Positions 16,691 to 25,388 of a stretch of DNA of 63,603 nucleotides are shown here, piece by piece. The notes beneath the pieces are model-generated. The model worked only from the letters and a program-made list of their open reading frames with translations. It did no database searches and was not told where the DNA came from. The stretch is taken from NCBI GenBank assembly GCA_045596385.1, contig JAZOCC010000030.1, positions 1 through 63,603 of the forward strand, given 5' to 3'. The translations under genes were made by a program, and so were the position numbers. Position 1 is the first letter of the stretch. The number at the start of each line of letters is the position of its first letter. This DNA is from SIG307 sp045596385. GTDB lineage: Bacteria; Bacillota; Clostridia; Lachnospirales; Lachnospiraceae.

Positions 16691-17068
16691 ATGAATCTTG
16701 AAGAGATAAAGAATTACTGTAAGGGAAAACCTTACGCTACCGAGGAGTTTCCCTTCGGAGATGTCCCTATCTGCTATAAGCTGAGTAGAAAGATTTTTGC
16801 GCAGCTTTATCCCTACGAGCACGACTTTAAAATTACGCTCAAGTGCACCGCGGACGCAGGGCAGTTTTACAGAGAGGTGTATCCGGGAAAGGTGGTCAGA
16901 GGGTATCATTGCCCGCCGGTGCAGCAACCGTACTGGAATACGATTTATTTGGATGATTTTCCGGACGATGAATTGCTGAACATGATTGACTTGGCTTATG
17001 ACACGGTGCTTTCTAAGTTGAGCAAGAAAGATCGGAAGCGAATCAAAGAAGAGCAAGACACTTTATAA
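16691..17068 (+). CDS. MmcQ/YjbR family protein
   Basis: 125 residues. The N-terminal YCKGKPYATEEFPFGDVPICYKL, the central FKITLKCTADAGQFYREVYPG and the C-terminal AYDTVLSKLSKK are characteristic of MmcQ/YjbR proteins, which have a double-wing DNA-binding-like fold. Function unknown; full length for the family. GAGGTGA precedes the start. 26 bases after the GrpB gene and 18 before a GyrI-like gene, so probably cotranscribed. Confidence 0.88.
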   Translation: MNLEEIKNYCKGKPYATEEFPFGDVPICYKLSRKIFAQLYPYEHDFKITLKCTADAGQFYREVYPGKVVRGYHCPPVQQPYWNTIYLDDFPDDELLNMIDLAYDTVLSKLSKKDRKRIKEEQDTL

Positions 17069-17086
17069 TACGAGGAGGTATCACAC

Positions 17087-17572
17087 ATGTCAGTTAAGAT
17101 TTTAGAAGTGAAAAAAGAGTGTTTCCCGGCAGCCCGGTTAATCGGAAAGAAGTACGAGCATGGTCCGAATTGGGGTGAGTGGTGGCAGAACGATTGGTTT
17201 TCCGTTTTGGAGCAAAAGGAACGCCTCTCGATGAACGGAGATGCGTACATCGGTGCGGTACATATTGTGGACGGTATGCCGGAGTATTGGATCGGTATGT
17301 TCTTTCCGGTGGATACCGAGGTTCCGGAAGGGTTTGAGTTTGTGGATATGGACGCTTTAGATTATGCGGTGTGCTATTTATACGACAAAGAGGGTAGTGG
17401 CGATTTTTATTCCATGGAGACGCATAATATGTGTTTGGAAGAGTTGAGGTCCCTTGGGTTAAAGCGCAAAGAGGATGACTGGTGTTTTGAACGGTATAAT
17501 TGTCCGCGTTTCACCACGCCGGATAAAGAGGGCAATGTAATTTTGGATTACGGTATTTCTATAGTGGACTAA
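17087..17572 (+). CDS. GyrI-like small-molecule-binding domain protein
   Basis: 161 residues. The pattern VKKECFPAARLIGKKY, W-rich NWGEWWQNDWF, MPEYWIGMFFPV, VPEGFEFVDMDALDYAVCYL and a closing VILDYGISI fits stand-alone GyrI-like/AraC effector-binding domains, which bind hydrophobic small molecules and can act in drug sensing. No DNA-binding domain is attached. GAGGAGGT precedes the start. Confidence 0.8.
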   Translation: MSVKILEVKKECFPAARLIGKKYEHGPNWGEWWQNDWFSVLEQKERLSMNGDAYIGAVHIVDGMPEYWIGMFFPVDTEVPEGFEFVDMDALDYAVCYLYDKEGSGDFYSMETHNMCLEELRSLGLKRKEDDWCFERYNCPRFTTPDKEGNVILDYGISIVD

Positions 17573-17604
17573 CCCGATTTCAAACTTAAGCGAGGGAATA
17601 ATAT

Positions 17605-18141
17605 ATGAAACTGTACCTGGTCAAACCTGACCTTACTTATTACGAGCAGTACAATGAAATGATGGCCGAATGGTGTGCCGACGGCACATCGAATTCGCCA
17701 TGGTTTTTAGGAGAACCCTTTACGAGTATGAGCGACTTCGCCGGCTTTGTCCGGATGCTGGACGATTGTGAAAAGGGGATAGTGGATAAGAAGTTTGCTT
17801 CTTCCTCCTCTTATTTTGTGGTGAATGAGGACGGCAAATTAATCGGTGCTACCAGTCTCCGGCATTATCTGACGGTGGAGGGCTATCATTCCTGGGGACA
17901 TATCGGATATGGAGTTCGTCCCGGCGAGCGGAGAAAGGGATATGCGGTGCAGATGCTTCGGATGATGTTAGAGAAAGCGAAAGAGCGGAACATCTATAAG
18001 ATCTTGATTGCAGCCTATGATAGTAATATCGGTTCCTGGAGAACCGCGGAACAGTGCGGTGGCGTCCTTGAAAACATTGTTTTTGAAGAGGGCGACGATA
18101 AGCCGATTCGCAGATATTGGATTGATCTGCTGAAGGGGTGA
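17605..18141 (+). CDS. GNAT family N-acetyltransferase
   Basis: 178 residues. The acetyl-CoA-binding motif A is visible as IGYGVRPGERRKGYAVQML (R/Q-x-x-G-x-A), followed by the motif-B segment NIGSWRTAEQCGG. The N-terminal part resembles predicted acetyltransferases of the 178-residue class with a C-terminal RRYWIDL. The substrate cannot be inferred. End of a four-gene series from 16101. Confidence 0.88.
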   Translation: MKLYLVKPDLTYYEQYNEMMAEWCADGTSNSPWFLGEPFTSMSDFAGFVRMLDDCEKGIVDKKFASSSSYFVVNEDGKLIGATSLRHYLTVEGYHSWGHIGYGVRPGERRKGYAVQMLRMMLEKAKERNIYKILIAAYDSNIGSWRTAEQCGGVLENIVFEEGDDKPIRRYWIDLLKG

Positions 18142-18173
18142 CAGCGGGTTATAAGGCAATCTTAAGTTTATAC

Positions 18174-18202
18174 TTGAAAAACTGAGAAGAGAAGATTATA
18201 AT
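18174..18202 (+). promoter_or_regulatory. Promoter of the DAHP synthase gene
   Basis: TTGAAA (18174-18179), a 17-base spacer and TATAAT (18197-18202). An AGGAG-like sequence at 18205-18212 lies in the leader far from any ATG. Confidence 0.7.
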
Positions 18203-18272
18203 TACGGAGGAGAAGTTAGCACTGATTTTAAGGTGTTTTCCATAGATTGTACAGAAAGCAGAGGTATTTTAC

Positions 18273-19301
18273 ATGCAAATGAATTTCCATAGAAAGCTTC
18301 CGATTCCGCAGGAAGTAAAGAAAGAGTTCCCGCTTACCGAGCGTATGGAGCAGGTAAAGGCGGAGCGTGATGCGAGTATTCGTGCGGTGTTTGACGGCAG
18401 CTCGGACAAGTTTATTCTTGTCATCGGACCGTGTTCCGCGGATCACAGCGAACCGGTATTGGAGTATATTTCGAGACTTCGCCGGATTGAGGAGCAGGTT
18501 TCGGATAAGATCATTATCATTCCGAGAATATATACCAACAAGCCGAGAACCAACGGCCAGGGCTACAAGGGGATGCTGCATCAGCCGGACCCGGAGGAAA
18601 AGCCGGATATGTACAAGGGCATTGTTGCCATTCGTGAGCTCCATTTGGCGGCACTTCGGGACTATGATTATACCTGTGCGGATGAGATGCTTTACCCGGA
18701 AAATTACCGTTATCTTTCCGATATTCTGGCGTATAATGCGGTAGGAGCCCGTTCGGTGGAGAACCAGCAGCACAGACTGACCGCCAGCGGCTTGGAAACA
18801 CCGGTAGGTATGAAGAATCCCACCGGCGGAGATTTGGTCGTTATGATGAATTCCATCGCGGCCGCTCAGGCCAGCCATACCTTCCTCTATCGTGGTTGGG
18901 AGGTGACCAGTGAAGGAAATCCGTATGCTCACGCTATCCTGCGGGGATATGTGGATTATACCGGAAGAAGCGTGTCCAATTACCATTATGAGGATTTGCT
19001 TCGTGTGGAAGAGCTCTATGAGAAAACAGGACTTGCCAATCCTTCGGTTATTGTGGACACCAATCATAACAACTCCGGCAAGAAGTATTTGGAGCAGATC
19101 CGTATTGCCAAAGACGTGGTGCACAGCCGAAACCAGAATGCAGGCATCAAGCGTCTGGTTAAGGGGCTGATGATTGAGAGTTACCTGGAGGACGGCGCCC
19201 AGGCTGTAGGAGAGCACGTATTCGGCAAATCTATTACGGACCCGTGCCTCGGTTGGGAAAAGACCGAACGGTTGATTTTGGATATTGCAGAAAAGCTTTG
19301 A
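18273..19301 (+). CDS. aroF: 3-deoxy-7-phosphoheptulonate (DAHP) synthase, class I AroFGH type
   Basis: Condenses phosphoenolpyruvate with erythrose 4-phosphate, the first step of aromatic amino-acid synthesis. 342 residues, as in the E. coli AroF/G/H family. Signatures include VIGPCSADH, RIYTNKPRTNGQGYKG, ARSVENQQHR, the phosphate-binding MKNPTGGD and VDTNHNNSGK. No fused chorismate mutase or ACT domain is present, so feedback control, if any, would be through the barrel itself. It has its own promoter and terminator. The symbol aroF is chosen for the family; aroG or aroH cannot be excluded. Its aromatic product pathway feeds tryptophan, whose last enzyme is encoded at 54534. Confidence 0.93.
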   Translation: MQMNFHRKLPIPQEVKKEFPLTERMEQVKAERDASIRAVFDGSSDKFILVIGPCSADHSEPVLEYISRLRRIEEQVSDKIIIIPRIYTNKPRTNGQGYKGMLHQPDPEEKPDMYKGIVAIRELHLAALRDYDYTCADEMLYPENYRYLSDILAYNAVGARSVENQQHRLTASGLETPVGMKNPTGGDLVVMMNSIAAAQASHTFLYRGWEVTSEGNPYAHAILRGYVDYTGRSVSNYHYEDLLRVEELYEKTGLANPSVIVDTNHNNSGKKYLEQIRIAKDVVHSRNQNAGIKRLVKGLMIESYLEDGAQAVGEHVFGKSITDPCLGWEKTERLILDIAEKL

Positions 19302-19304
19302 TAA

Positions 19305-19342
19305 TAAAACCCAACCATCGTGAAACGTGGTTGGGTTTTTTA
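19305..19342. terminator. Terminator between DAHP synthase and the convergent membrane-protein gene
   Basis: AAAACCCAACCA (19306-19317) pairs with TGGTTGGGTTTT (19328-19339); both flanks carry the matching A and T runs, so it can act in both directions. Confidence 0.9.
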
Positions 19343-19365
19343 GCAATAGAGCAGTGGGCTCCGAT

Positions 19366-19842
19366 TTATTTCATCTTATTTTCCATTCCGTAATATCCTC
19401 CCAGAGAGAGACAGAACAGAGCAAATGCAACAACCTCGAGCGGAGAGATAACGTAGTTAATCGCAGTTCCTAAGGCGCTATAGGAAGCAAAGTAATTTAC
19501 GCCTCCGAGAGTTGCAAAAATCCGAGTGGTCAGCATGTTTATATAAGGAATCAGTATACGGAGCGCAAGTGCTACGGTAAGGCAGGCAACCACATGAGAG
19601 GTGCTTCCCCTTCCGTTGTTTTTGCTCATTAGAGCAAAGCTGATTCCGAAAAGAATGAGTATCGGAATGACGGAAATCAGTACATCAACCGGAATCGTTT
19701 TAATGTCTATAACCTCGGCGGATGAGACCAAGATTGGCTTTACGAATTTCTGACCGATGGTCATGAGAAGAACGACCAGTAAGGCAAGAGATTCCAGCAA
19801 AAGTGCGATGCCGTGTAGTTTTTTTACGGTAGTGTAGTTCAT
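19366..19842 (-). CDS. Hypothetical four-helix membrane protein
   Basis: 158 residues with four hydrophobic segments: about 8-30 (LHGIALLLESLALLVVLLMT), 52-70, 85-100 and 125-148. No catalytic or family motif is recognised. The gene is convergent with the DAHP synthase and preceded on its own strand by a purine-rich ribosome site (GGGGGAA). A membrane location is evident; nothing further can be said. Confidence 0.65.
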   Translation of the reverse strand: MNYTTVKKLHGIALLLESLALLVVLLMTIGQKFVKPILVSSAEVIDIKTIPVDVLISVIPILILFGISFALMSKNNGRGSTSHVVACLTVALALRILIPYINMLTTRIFATLGGVNYFASYSALGTAINYVISPLEVVAFALFCLSLGGYYGMENKMK

Positions 19843-19919
19843 GGAGTTCCCCCTATTTCTTTTGTTTTCTCATTGATTATAGCATGAGGTATAGGCTTTT
19901 TCAAGTTTTTATTCCGGAG

Positions 19920-19947
19920 TTGATTTATGCGAAGTATTTGTTATAAT
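19920..19947 (+). promoter_or_regulatory. Promoter of the patatin operon
   Basis: TTGATT (19920-19925), a 16-base spacer and TATAAT (19942-19947). Confidence 0.6.
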
Positions 19948-20039
19948 TCTAGTAGAGGGCTAGGGAACGATACAGAGTGGACTTGGTGAAAAAGAGTGGT
20001 ATTAATGCAATATCAAATATAGGGAGGAGCTCAGCGGGT

Positions 20040-20909
20040 ATGAGTTTGCAGAAGAAAAAAACAGGACTGGTGTTAGAAGGCGGTGCCATGCGAGGAATGT
20101 ACACGGCCGGAGTGCTGGATGTGTTTATGGAGAACGGAATTACTTTTAACGGAGTCATCGGGACTTCCATGGGCGCCATTACCGGGTGCTCCTATGTTTC
20201 CGGACAGAAGGGGAGGACCATCCGCTACAACAAAAAATATTGCAAAGACAAGCGTTATATGAGCTTTTACAGCCTGTTGACCACCGGAGATTTGGTGGGC
20301 AATCAATTTTGCTATCATGAATTGCCGGAAAAGCTGGACCCGTATGACAATGAGGCATTCAAACGGTCCGGAACGGAGTTTTACGTGACCTGTACCAATG
20401 TGGAAACCGGTGAGGCGGAATATATCAAGGTCAATGATATGGTGGAGGAAATTGACTATTTACGGGCGTCCGCGTCTATGCCGTATGTGTCCCGCATCGT
20501 AGAGTTTCGTGGAAAGAAGCTGCTTGACGGCGGTTGCAGTGACAGTATACCGCTTCGTGCCTTTACCGAGATGGGGTATGAAAAGAACGTGGTTATTTCG
20601 GTCCGGCCCGTAGAGTATCGGAAAAAGCCGGAGCTAAGGGGACTTATTCGTCTCTTTTATAAAAAGTATCCGAAGTTTGCGGCTGCACTGGAAAACCGGG
20701 CGGAGGATTACAATCAAACGGCAGAGGAGATTCGGGAACTGGAGCAGCAGGGAAAGGTCTTTGTAATACGGCCGGAGAGACCGTTGGAAATCGGACGCAT
20801 GAGTCATGATGTTGAAAAGATAGAGCGCGCCTATGAAAGAGGTCGTGCCGACGGAATTGCTTGTTTGGAAAAGTTAAAGGAATGGCTGGGCTCGGATATA
20901 AGTTGTTAA
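20040..20909 (+). CDS. Patatin-like phospholipase (YjjU/RssA type)
   Basis: A Ser-Asp dyad lipid hydrolase. GLVLEGGAMRGMYTAGVLD is the oxyanion-hole region, GTSMG holds the nucleophile (S43) and LLDGGCSDSIPL the catalytic Asp (D163). 289 residues from the ATG at 20040, chosen because homologous patatins begin close to this point; GGAGG lies 12 bases upstream, a rather wide gap, and a GTG at 19977 in the same frame is the alternative. Cytoplasmic, no signal peptide. A GNAT gene follows 68 bases later, probably in one operon. Confidence 0.88.
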   Translation: MSLQKKKTGLVLEGGAMRGMYTAGVLDVFMENGITFNGVIGTSMGAITGCSYVSGQKGRTIRYNKKYCKDKRYMSFYSLLTTGDLVGNQFCYHELPEKLDPYDNEAFKRSGTEFYVTCTNVETGEAEYIKVNDMVEEIDYLRASASMPYVSRIVEFRGKKLLDGGCSDSIPLRAFTEMGYEKNVVISVRPVEYRKKPELRGLIRLFYKKYPKFAAALENRAEDYNQTAEEIRELEQQGKVFVIRPERPLEIGRMSHDVEKIERAYERGRADGIACLEKLKEWLGSDISC

Positions 20910-20977
20910 GAGCCGGAAAGAGTGTTTACGGGCGAAGCCATGCGGAGTACAGTCCGGAGGATCAAAAGGAGGTATTT

Positions 20978-21523
20978 ATGGAAAGAAAACAACCGGCTAC
21001 TGCGCTACAGTGGCTGAAAATATATCGTTTGTATCAATCGTCGTTTCCCCGGAGTGAGAAGAAGCCTTTTTCCATGATTCGTACCATGTACAAAAAAGGG
21101 AAAAGTGATGTCTGGTACTGCGAAGAGTCCGGGAAATTTGTGGGTATGGTAATTACCATCAACGGACCGGACAAGGTACTGTTAGACTATCTGGCGGTGC
21201 ACCGGAAGTGCCGCGGGCAGGGTGTGGGCTCCGAACTGCTTCGGCAGATGCGACAGCAGTATACCGGGAAAGGTGTGTTCTTAGAAATAGAAACGGTTAC
21301 GGAATCTGCAGAAAATTACGAAGAACGGAAACGCAGAAAGAAGTTTTATCTTTCCAACGGAATGACAGAACTGGGCGTTTTGGTGGAATTGTTCGGCGTG
21401 GAGATGGAACTGCTTGGCTTTGATTGCAAGCTGACCTTTGACGAGTATCACGACTTTTACAGGGACAATTATAATGCCTGGGCAGCGGAGCATGTGAAAC
21501 CGGTAAAGAATACGGAAGAGTAG
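20978..21523 (+). CDS. GNAT family N-acetyltransferase
   Basis: 181 residues from the ATG at 20978, which follows AAAGGAGGT; a longer frame would overlap the patatin gene. Motif A reads LAVHRKCRGQGVGSELL, the pyrophosphate-binding loop of GNATs. It includes IETVTESAENYEERKRRKKFY, as in GNATs related to the YkkB-like group. Substrate unknown. Followed by a strong terminator. Confidence 0.88.
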   Translation: MERKQPATALQWLKIYRLYQSSFPRSEKKPFSMIRTMYKKGKSDVWYCEESGKFVGMVITINGPDKVLLDYLAVHRKCRGQGVGSELLRQMRQQYTGKGVFLEIETVTESAENYEERKRRKKFYLSNGMTELGVLVELFGVEMELLGFDCKLTFDEYHDFYRDNYNAWAAEHVKPVKNTEE

Positions 21524-21527
21524 AAGA

Positions 21528-21567
21528 AAGGGGCGTTGTGTGCAAATGCGCGCCCCTTGTTTTTTTC
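21528..21567 (+). terminator. Terminator of the patatin-GNAT operon
   Basis: AAGGGGCG (21528-21535) pairs with CGCCCCTT (21551-21558), then G and seven T. Confidence 0.9.
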
Positions 21568-21582
21568 TCAAGAGTTCATTGT

Positions 21583-21611
21583 TTGCTTTAAGGATCGAAA
21601 AACAGTATACT
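21583..21611 (+). promoter_or_regulatory. Promoter of the 2H phosphoesterase operon
   Basis: TTGCTT (21583-21588), a 17-base spacer and TATACT (21606-21611). Confidence 0.6.
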
Positions 21612-21659
21612 GAAATCATAACAGAAATCTGTGGTTTACATCGAGAGGAGGCTACTGCT

Positions 21660-22187
21660 ATGTATTTTGCCGTAACATTGGAGTTTGATAAAGAATCTCA
21701 AAATAAAATACAAGAGATGATTGATGAGGTTGCGAGGGTAACCGAGTGTGACCGTATGAAACAGGAAAACGTTCCGCCTCATGTGACAGTTTGCTGTTTG
21801 GAAGGGGAGAATGAGGCTGTGCTACTGTCGGAGATGGAAGGGATTGCGTCGTCTATGAGCAAGAGCACGCTTCGGTTTGCTAATATCGGAGTATTTAATC
21901 CGCTTGTTATTTATTTAGGCCCGATTATGAACGATTTTTTGCAGAACACCTGTCGGACGGTAAATGAACGGTTGCTACAGTATGCGGAGGTTGGAAATAG
22001 GGGAAATTATTTACCGAATCGCTGGGTTCCCCATGCAGGAATTGCAGTGAAGCTAACGCCGGAAGCATTGAAGGTAGCTTTTGATATTGTACAGGAAAAG
22101 TTCAGCCCCTTTGAAGCGACGGTAGAGCGGATTGTGCTTGTTAAGGCGGAGCCGTATGAGGAACTTCGGGGCTGGGAGTTGAAATAA
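21660..22187 (+). CDS. 2'-5' RNA ligase / 2H phosphoesterase family protein
   Basis: 175 residues from the ATG at 21660, which follows AGAGGAGG. The first 2H motif is PPHVTV (H-x-T); the second is PHAGI, where the usual Thr/Ser two residues after His is Gly. 2H enzymes act on 2'-5' or cyclic phosphodiesters of RNA or nucleotides. Because the second motif deviates, activity is uncertain. Followed 37 bases later by a GNAT gene. Confidence 0.75.
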   Translation: MYFAVTLEFDKESQNKIQEMIDEVARVTECDRMKQENVPPHVTVCCLEGENEAVLLSEMEGIASSMSKSTLRFANIGVFNPLVIYLGPIMNDFLQNTCRTVNERLLQYAEVGNRGNYLPNRWVPHAGIAVKLTPEALKVAFDIVQEKFSPFEATVERIVLVKAEPYEELRGWELK

Positions 22188-22224
22188 CTTCTGTAGTATA
22201 GGTACCGGAAGGAGATGATGATAA

Positions 22225-22683
22225 ATGCAGTGCGAAATCAGATTTGCGACAGAAGCGGATATTCCGTCAGCGCTTGATTTAGCATGGCGTATGTTTGTTA
22301 AGTATGATTCGCCGGATTATGGAGCTGAGCATACGGAACGTATGCGAAAGGCAATTGACGACAGATTAAAGGATTTGAGCATATATACGCAACGGTTGCT
22401 GCTGGTGGCGTTAGTTGACGGTAAAGTTGTAGGGATGATAGAAACCTATGGAACAAACCGAATTTCTTTGCTGTTTGTTGAAAGTGAGTATCAACGGAAA
22501 GGGATAGCGACGGCTTTGATGAGTAAGATTGCAAGTGAGCTTAAAATGCGAGGCTATGATAAGATTGTGTTGAATTCATCACCCCATGGTTTGCCATTTT
22601 ATAAACATTTTGGATTTTTGGTGGTAGAGGAAGAAAAGAATCCGGATACCCTGTGGAAAACACCGATGTTATATATTCTGTGA
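22225..22683 (+). CDS. GNAT family N-acetyltransferase
   Basis: 152 residues. IRFATEADIPSALDLAWRMF is the usual N-terminal GNAT block and LFVESEYQRKGIATALM is motif A, with KIVLNSSPHGLPFYKHFGF as motif B. Third acetyltransferase of this region; the three are not close copies of one another. GGAAGGAGATG precedes the start. Confidence 0.88.
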   Translation: MQCEIRFATEADIPSALDLAWRMFVKYDSPDYGAEHTERMRKAIDDRLKDLSIYTQRLLLVALVDGKVVGMIETYGTNRISLLFVESEYQRKGIATALMSKIASELKMRGYDKIVLNSSPHGLPFYKHFGFLVVEEEKNPDTLWKTPMLYIL

Positions 22684-22762
22684 TTATGTTTCCTTTGATG
22701 AAATCAATATAGAGATTTGTAAGTAACATATATTTTTGAATTTTTGTGAAGGGAAGATAAAT

Positions 22763-23266
22763 ATGACAATAACAAAGATTTGCGATATACTTAAGAAAGA
22801 ATTATTGAATAACGGCTATGAATACGGTTTTGTTGTAAATGGGAAAAAATATAAGCCGGATATGAGTAACGGATTTGATAATGAATACTATCAGCGTTCG
22901 TTAACGATTTATTGCGTACAGGATCCGGTTGTGACTATGCAGGAGAAAATCGGATCCTGTGTGGATGCGGTTTTGGTAATGAAGTACTTTCTTGACAGGC
23001 ACAGTGTCTCTAGTAAGATATGGCTGTTGTACAACAAAGCAAAGAACAAGGTGCATACCGTATTGACTTTTGAAGCGGAAGGTAAGGTTGTATACCTGGA
23101 ACTTACGCCGCAATCAAGTAAAGCTTGGTACGGAAAAGAACTGGTATATGATGATGAACAGATGTTTTTACAAGAATTTGTGAAGCAAAACTATGAGGTT
23201 TCGGATGTAACGGATTCTGTCAGAATCGGACAACAACCGAAGTTTTTGTTGGAAAAACTGAAGTGA
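22763..23266 (+). CDS. Possible transglutaminase-like cysteine protein
   Basis: 167 residues from the ATG at 22763 (AAGGGAAG upstream). No family is recognised with certainty. C66 in GSCVDAVLVMKYFL, H98 in KVHTVLTF and E113 in YLELTP follow the order and spacing of the Cys-His-Asp/Glu triad in transglutaminase-like enzymes (G-x-C at a helix start, then H-x-W/V, then D/E on a strand). No signal peptide, so it would act in the cytoplasm. It lies between a GNAT and an XRE regulator gene. Function otherwise unknown. Confidence 0.5.
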   Translation: MTITKICDILKKELLNNGYEYGFVVNGKKYKPDMSNGFDNEYYQRSLTIYCVQDPVVTMQEKIGSCVDAVLVMKYFLDRHSVSSKIWLLYNKAKNKVHTVLTFEAEGKVVYLELTPQSSKAWYGKELVYDDEQMFLQEFVKQNYEVSDVTDSVRIGQQPKFLLEKLK

Positions 23267-23290
23267 AAAGATTTTTTAGGAGAATGATTT

Positions 23291-24316
23291 ATGAAGAATA
23301 ATGTTGGAGCCAATATTAAGACTTTCAGAAAGAATAAAGGTTTCACCCAGGAAGAACTGGCAGGAATGCTTGGTGTAACGCCCCAAGCGGTAAGTCGTTG
23401 GGAGTCGGAGGCGGGGCTTCCGGATGTTTCCATGATTGTTCCGATTGCACAGGCATTAAATATTACCACGGATGCCCTTTTAGGCTACCATGTGCAGAGT
23501 CAGGATGACCGGATTACGGAGCAGGTGTTTGCAAGGATGAAGGAGCTTGAGGATGTAGAACATCCGGGGCAGAGCGCTCTTGCGGTTTGCGAGTATCTGG
23601 CAGAGGAAGCAAACAAGAACCCGATGAATTATGACATTGTATTGAAGTATGTACAGCAGGTGGCGGGGCTCAGCTATTACATCGATATGGAACATCTGTT
23701 GGACGATAAGCCGGAGCAGGCAAATACAATTTTGGACGACGGTATCCGGAAGGGAATCAACATCCTTCGCTATTGCAATAATACAAAGCAAATCAATAAA
23801 GCCCATTATGCCTTGGCATGGATTTACATTCATAGAAAGGATTTTGACAATGCCAGAGAGCATGTGAATGTGCTCCCGGCACTGGAGGGACATTGCATCC
23901 GCGAGGAGATGATGATGCCGCTGACCTTTTTTGAGAAGGGCTTTGATGCCATGAAGGACAGTGCGGTAGAGTTTGGGAGACTCCTGTTTGATGTTATCGT
24001 TCATCAGGTAAATACCCTGACCACCCATTACTGCTACTTCGGTACCTTGGAGGAGGCTTTTGAGATTTGCGATTGGTGCGAGGGTGTGTTAAATGCTTAC
24101 GCAAAGAAGCCGGAGTACACCACCGGCACTCTTCCTTGGGTGTGGAAGAAGTTCAATTTCAGCAAGATGAGCGCCTACTTAAAGGCAGGAGATGAGGAAA
24201 AGGCGAAGGGAATATGCGATGCATATCTTGCGGAAGTTAAGGAGAAGAAGGTGTTTTCCGAAGAGGAATATCCGGCTGTGGAGAAGGAGTTTAAGGAGAA
24301 AATTTATATTTTATAA
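23291..24316 (+). CDS. XRE-family regulator with TPR-like C-terminal half
   Basis: 341 residues. The N-terminal helix-turn-helix reads KTFRKNKGFTQEELAGMLGVTPQAVSRWESEAGLPD. The rest, from about residue 75, is helical with repeats that resemble tetratricopeptide units (KAHYALAWIYIHRKDFDNAREH). Such Lachnospiraceae regulators are common and their ligands unknown. AGGAGAATG precedes the start. A similar protein is encoded at 43779, so the two are probably paralogues. Confidence 0.88.
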   Translation: MKNNVGANIKTFRKNKGFTQEELAGMLGVTPQAVSRWESEAGLPDVSMIVPIAQALNITTDALLGYHVQSQDDRITEQVFARMKELEDVEHPGQSALAVCEYLAEEANKNPMNYDIVLKYVQQVAGLSYYIDMEHLLDDKPEQANTILDDGIRKGINILRYCNNTKQINKAHYALAWIYIHRKDFDNAREHVNVLPALEGHCIREEMMMPLTFFEKGFDAMKDSAVEFGRLLFDVIVHQVNTLTTHYCYFGTLEEAFEICDWCEGVLNAYAKKPEYTTGTLPWVWKKFNFSKMSAYLKAGDEEKAKGICDAYLAEVKEKKVFSEEEYPAVEKEFKEKIYIL

Positions 24317-24367
24317 TACATGCGGAATTTATCGAAAAATCCGGCAAAACATGAGAAAAGAACAGTC

Positions 24368-24408
24368 AAAACCCGTCGGGATCATAGCGGTTCCGGCGGG
24401 TTTTCTTT
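24368..24408 (+). terminator. Terminator after the XRE regulator
   Basis: A 12-bp stem (AAAACCCGTCGG with CCGGCGGGTTTT, one wobble) followed by CTTTG. Confidence 0.85.
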
Positions 24409-24432
24409 GTTTGCATTTTTTGTCGAAAACTA

Positions 24433-24461
24433 TGGAAATTTATTCCGGGATAGGCTATAAT
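24433..24461 (+). promoter_or_regulatory. Promoter of the AIM24 gene
   Basis: TGGAAA (24433-24438), a 17-base spacer and TATAAT (24456-24461). Confidence 0.6.
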
Positions 24462-24517
24462 AAAAGCTGTGTAAGAATACACTATTATAAACCTTTTTGG
24501 GGAAATGGAGGATTAGT

Positions 24518-25195
24518 ATGAAGTACGAAATTAAGGGAGGAAATCTTCCGGTGGCGATTTGTCATTTGGAGGCGGGCGAAACAATGATTACGGAGAACGG
24601 TTCTATGAGCTGGATGTCTCCGAACCTGGAAATGGAGACCAATGCAGGTGGGTTCGGTAAGGCACTGGGCAGAATGTTTTCCGGTGAGTCCATATTCCAG
24701 AATTTTTATACCGCAAAGGGCGGCGAAGGTATGATTGCCTTTGCGTCCAGTTTTCCGGGTTCTATTGTGCCGTTTGAGATTGCGCCGGGCAAGGAATTGA
24801 TTGTGCAGAAGTCCGGCTTCTTAGCTTCCGAGAAAACGGTGGAGTTAAGTGTACATGTCCAGAAAAAACTGGGTGCAGGCTTCTTTGGCGGTGAAGGATT
24901 CATTATGCAGAAGTTGTCCGGTCACGGTGTTGCATTTGTCGAGTTTGACGGTGCGGTAATGGAATATGATTTGGCTCCGGGACAGAGCATGGTACTGGAT
25001 ACCGGTTATCTGGCAGCTATGGAAGCTTCCTGTAAGATGGAGATTCAGCAGGTGGCCGGCCTTAAGAATAAGTTGCTTGGCGGCGAAGGGTTCTTTAACA
25101 CTGTAGTATCCGGTCCGGGTAAGGTTTGGATTCAGACCATGCCGATTAATAAAGTGGCAGGCGCAATCAGACCGTATATTCCGACAGGAAATTAA
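24518..25195 (+). CDS. AIM24/TIGR00266 family protein
   Basis: 225 residues. MKYEIKGGNLPVAICHLEAGE, GSMSWMSPNLEMET, GRMFSGESIFQNFYTA, GFLAS and GEGFIMQKLSGHGVAFVE are conserved across the AIM24 (TRAP-like beta-barrel) family. The name comes from a yeast mitochondrial protein; the bacterial role is unknown. Start at 24518 follows GGAGGATTAGT. Own promoter and terminator, so monocistronic. Confidence 0.92.
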   Translation: MKYEIKGGNLPVAICHLEAGETMITENGSMSWMSPNLEMETNAGGFGKALGRMFSGESIFQNFYTAKGGEGMIAFASSFPGSIVPFEIAPGKELIVQKSGFLASEKTVELSVHVQKKLGAGFFGGEGFIMQKLSGHGVAFVEFDGAVMEYDLAPGQSMVLDTGYLAAMEASCKMEIQQVAGLKNKLLGGEGFFNTVVSGPGKVWIQTMPINKVAGAIRPYIPTGN

Positions 25196-25209
25196 ATATA
25201 AGCAGAAGA

Positions 25210-25246
25210 AAAGGATGAATCGTTTGATTGCGGTTCATCTTTTTTT
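25210..25246 (+). terminator. Terminator after the AIM24 gene
   Basis: GATGAA (25214-25219) pairs with TTCATC (25234-25239) with an inner CG pair, followed by seven T. Confidence 0.85.
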
Positions 25247-25313
25247 GTATGAAACGATACAGATACGATTCTTTACTGTGGTAGAGTGTGAATACAAATT
25301 GTAAATCTTTTCC

Positions 25314-25342
25314 TTTACATCACTTTACCTTTATGCTATAAT
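25314..25342 (+). promoter_or_regulatory. Promoter of putP
   Basis: TTTACA (25314-25319), a 17-base spacer and TATAAT (25337-25342). Confidence 0.7.
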
Positions 25343-25388
25343 AAAGGGGATTTTTGTGTGTTTATACTCAAGAGGAGGTACAAAAGAT

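Noticed and set aside
18228..19346. A 372-codon open frame antisense to the DAHP synthase gene
   Set aside because: It mirrors a well-supported gene; its existence follows from the codon bias of the sense strand.
20861..20977. N-terminal extension of the second GNAT into the patatin gene
   Set aside because: The ATG at 20978 has AAAGGAGGT and begins the conserved part; the extension lies in coding sequence of another gene.
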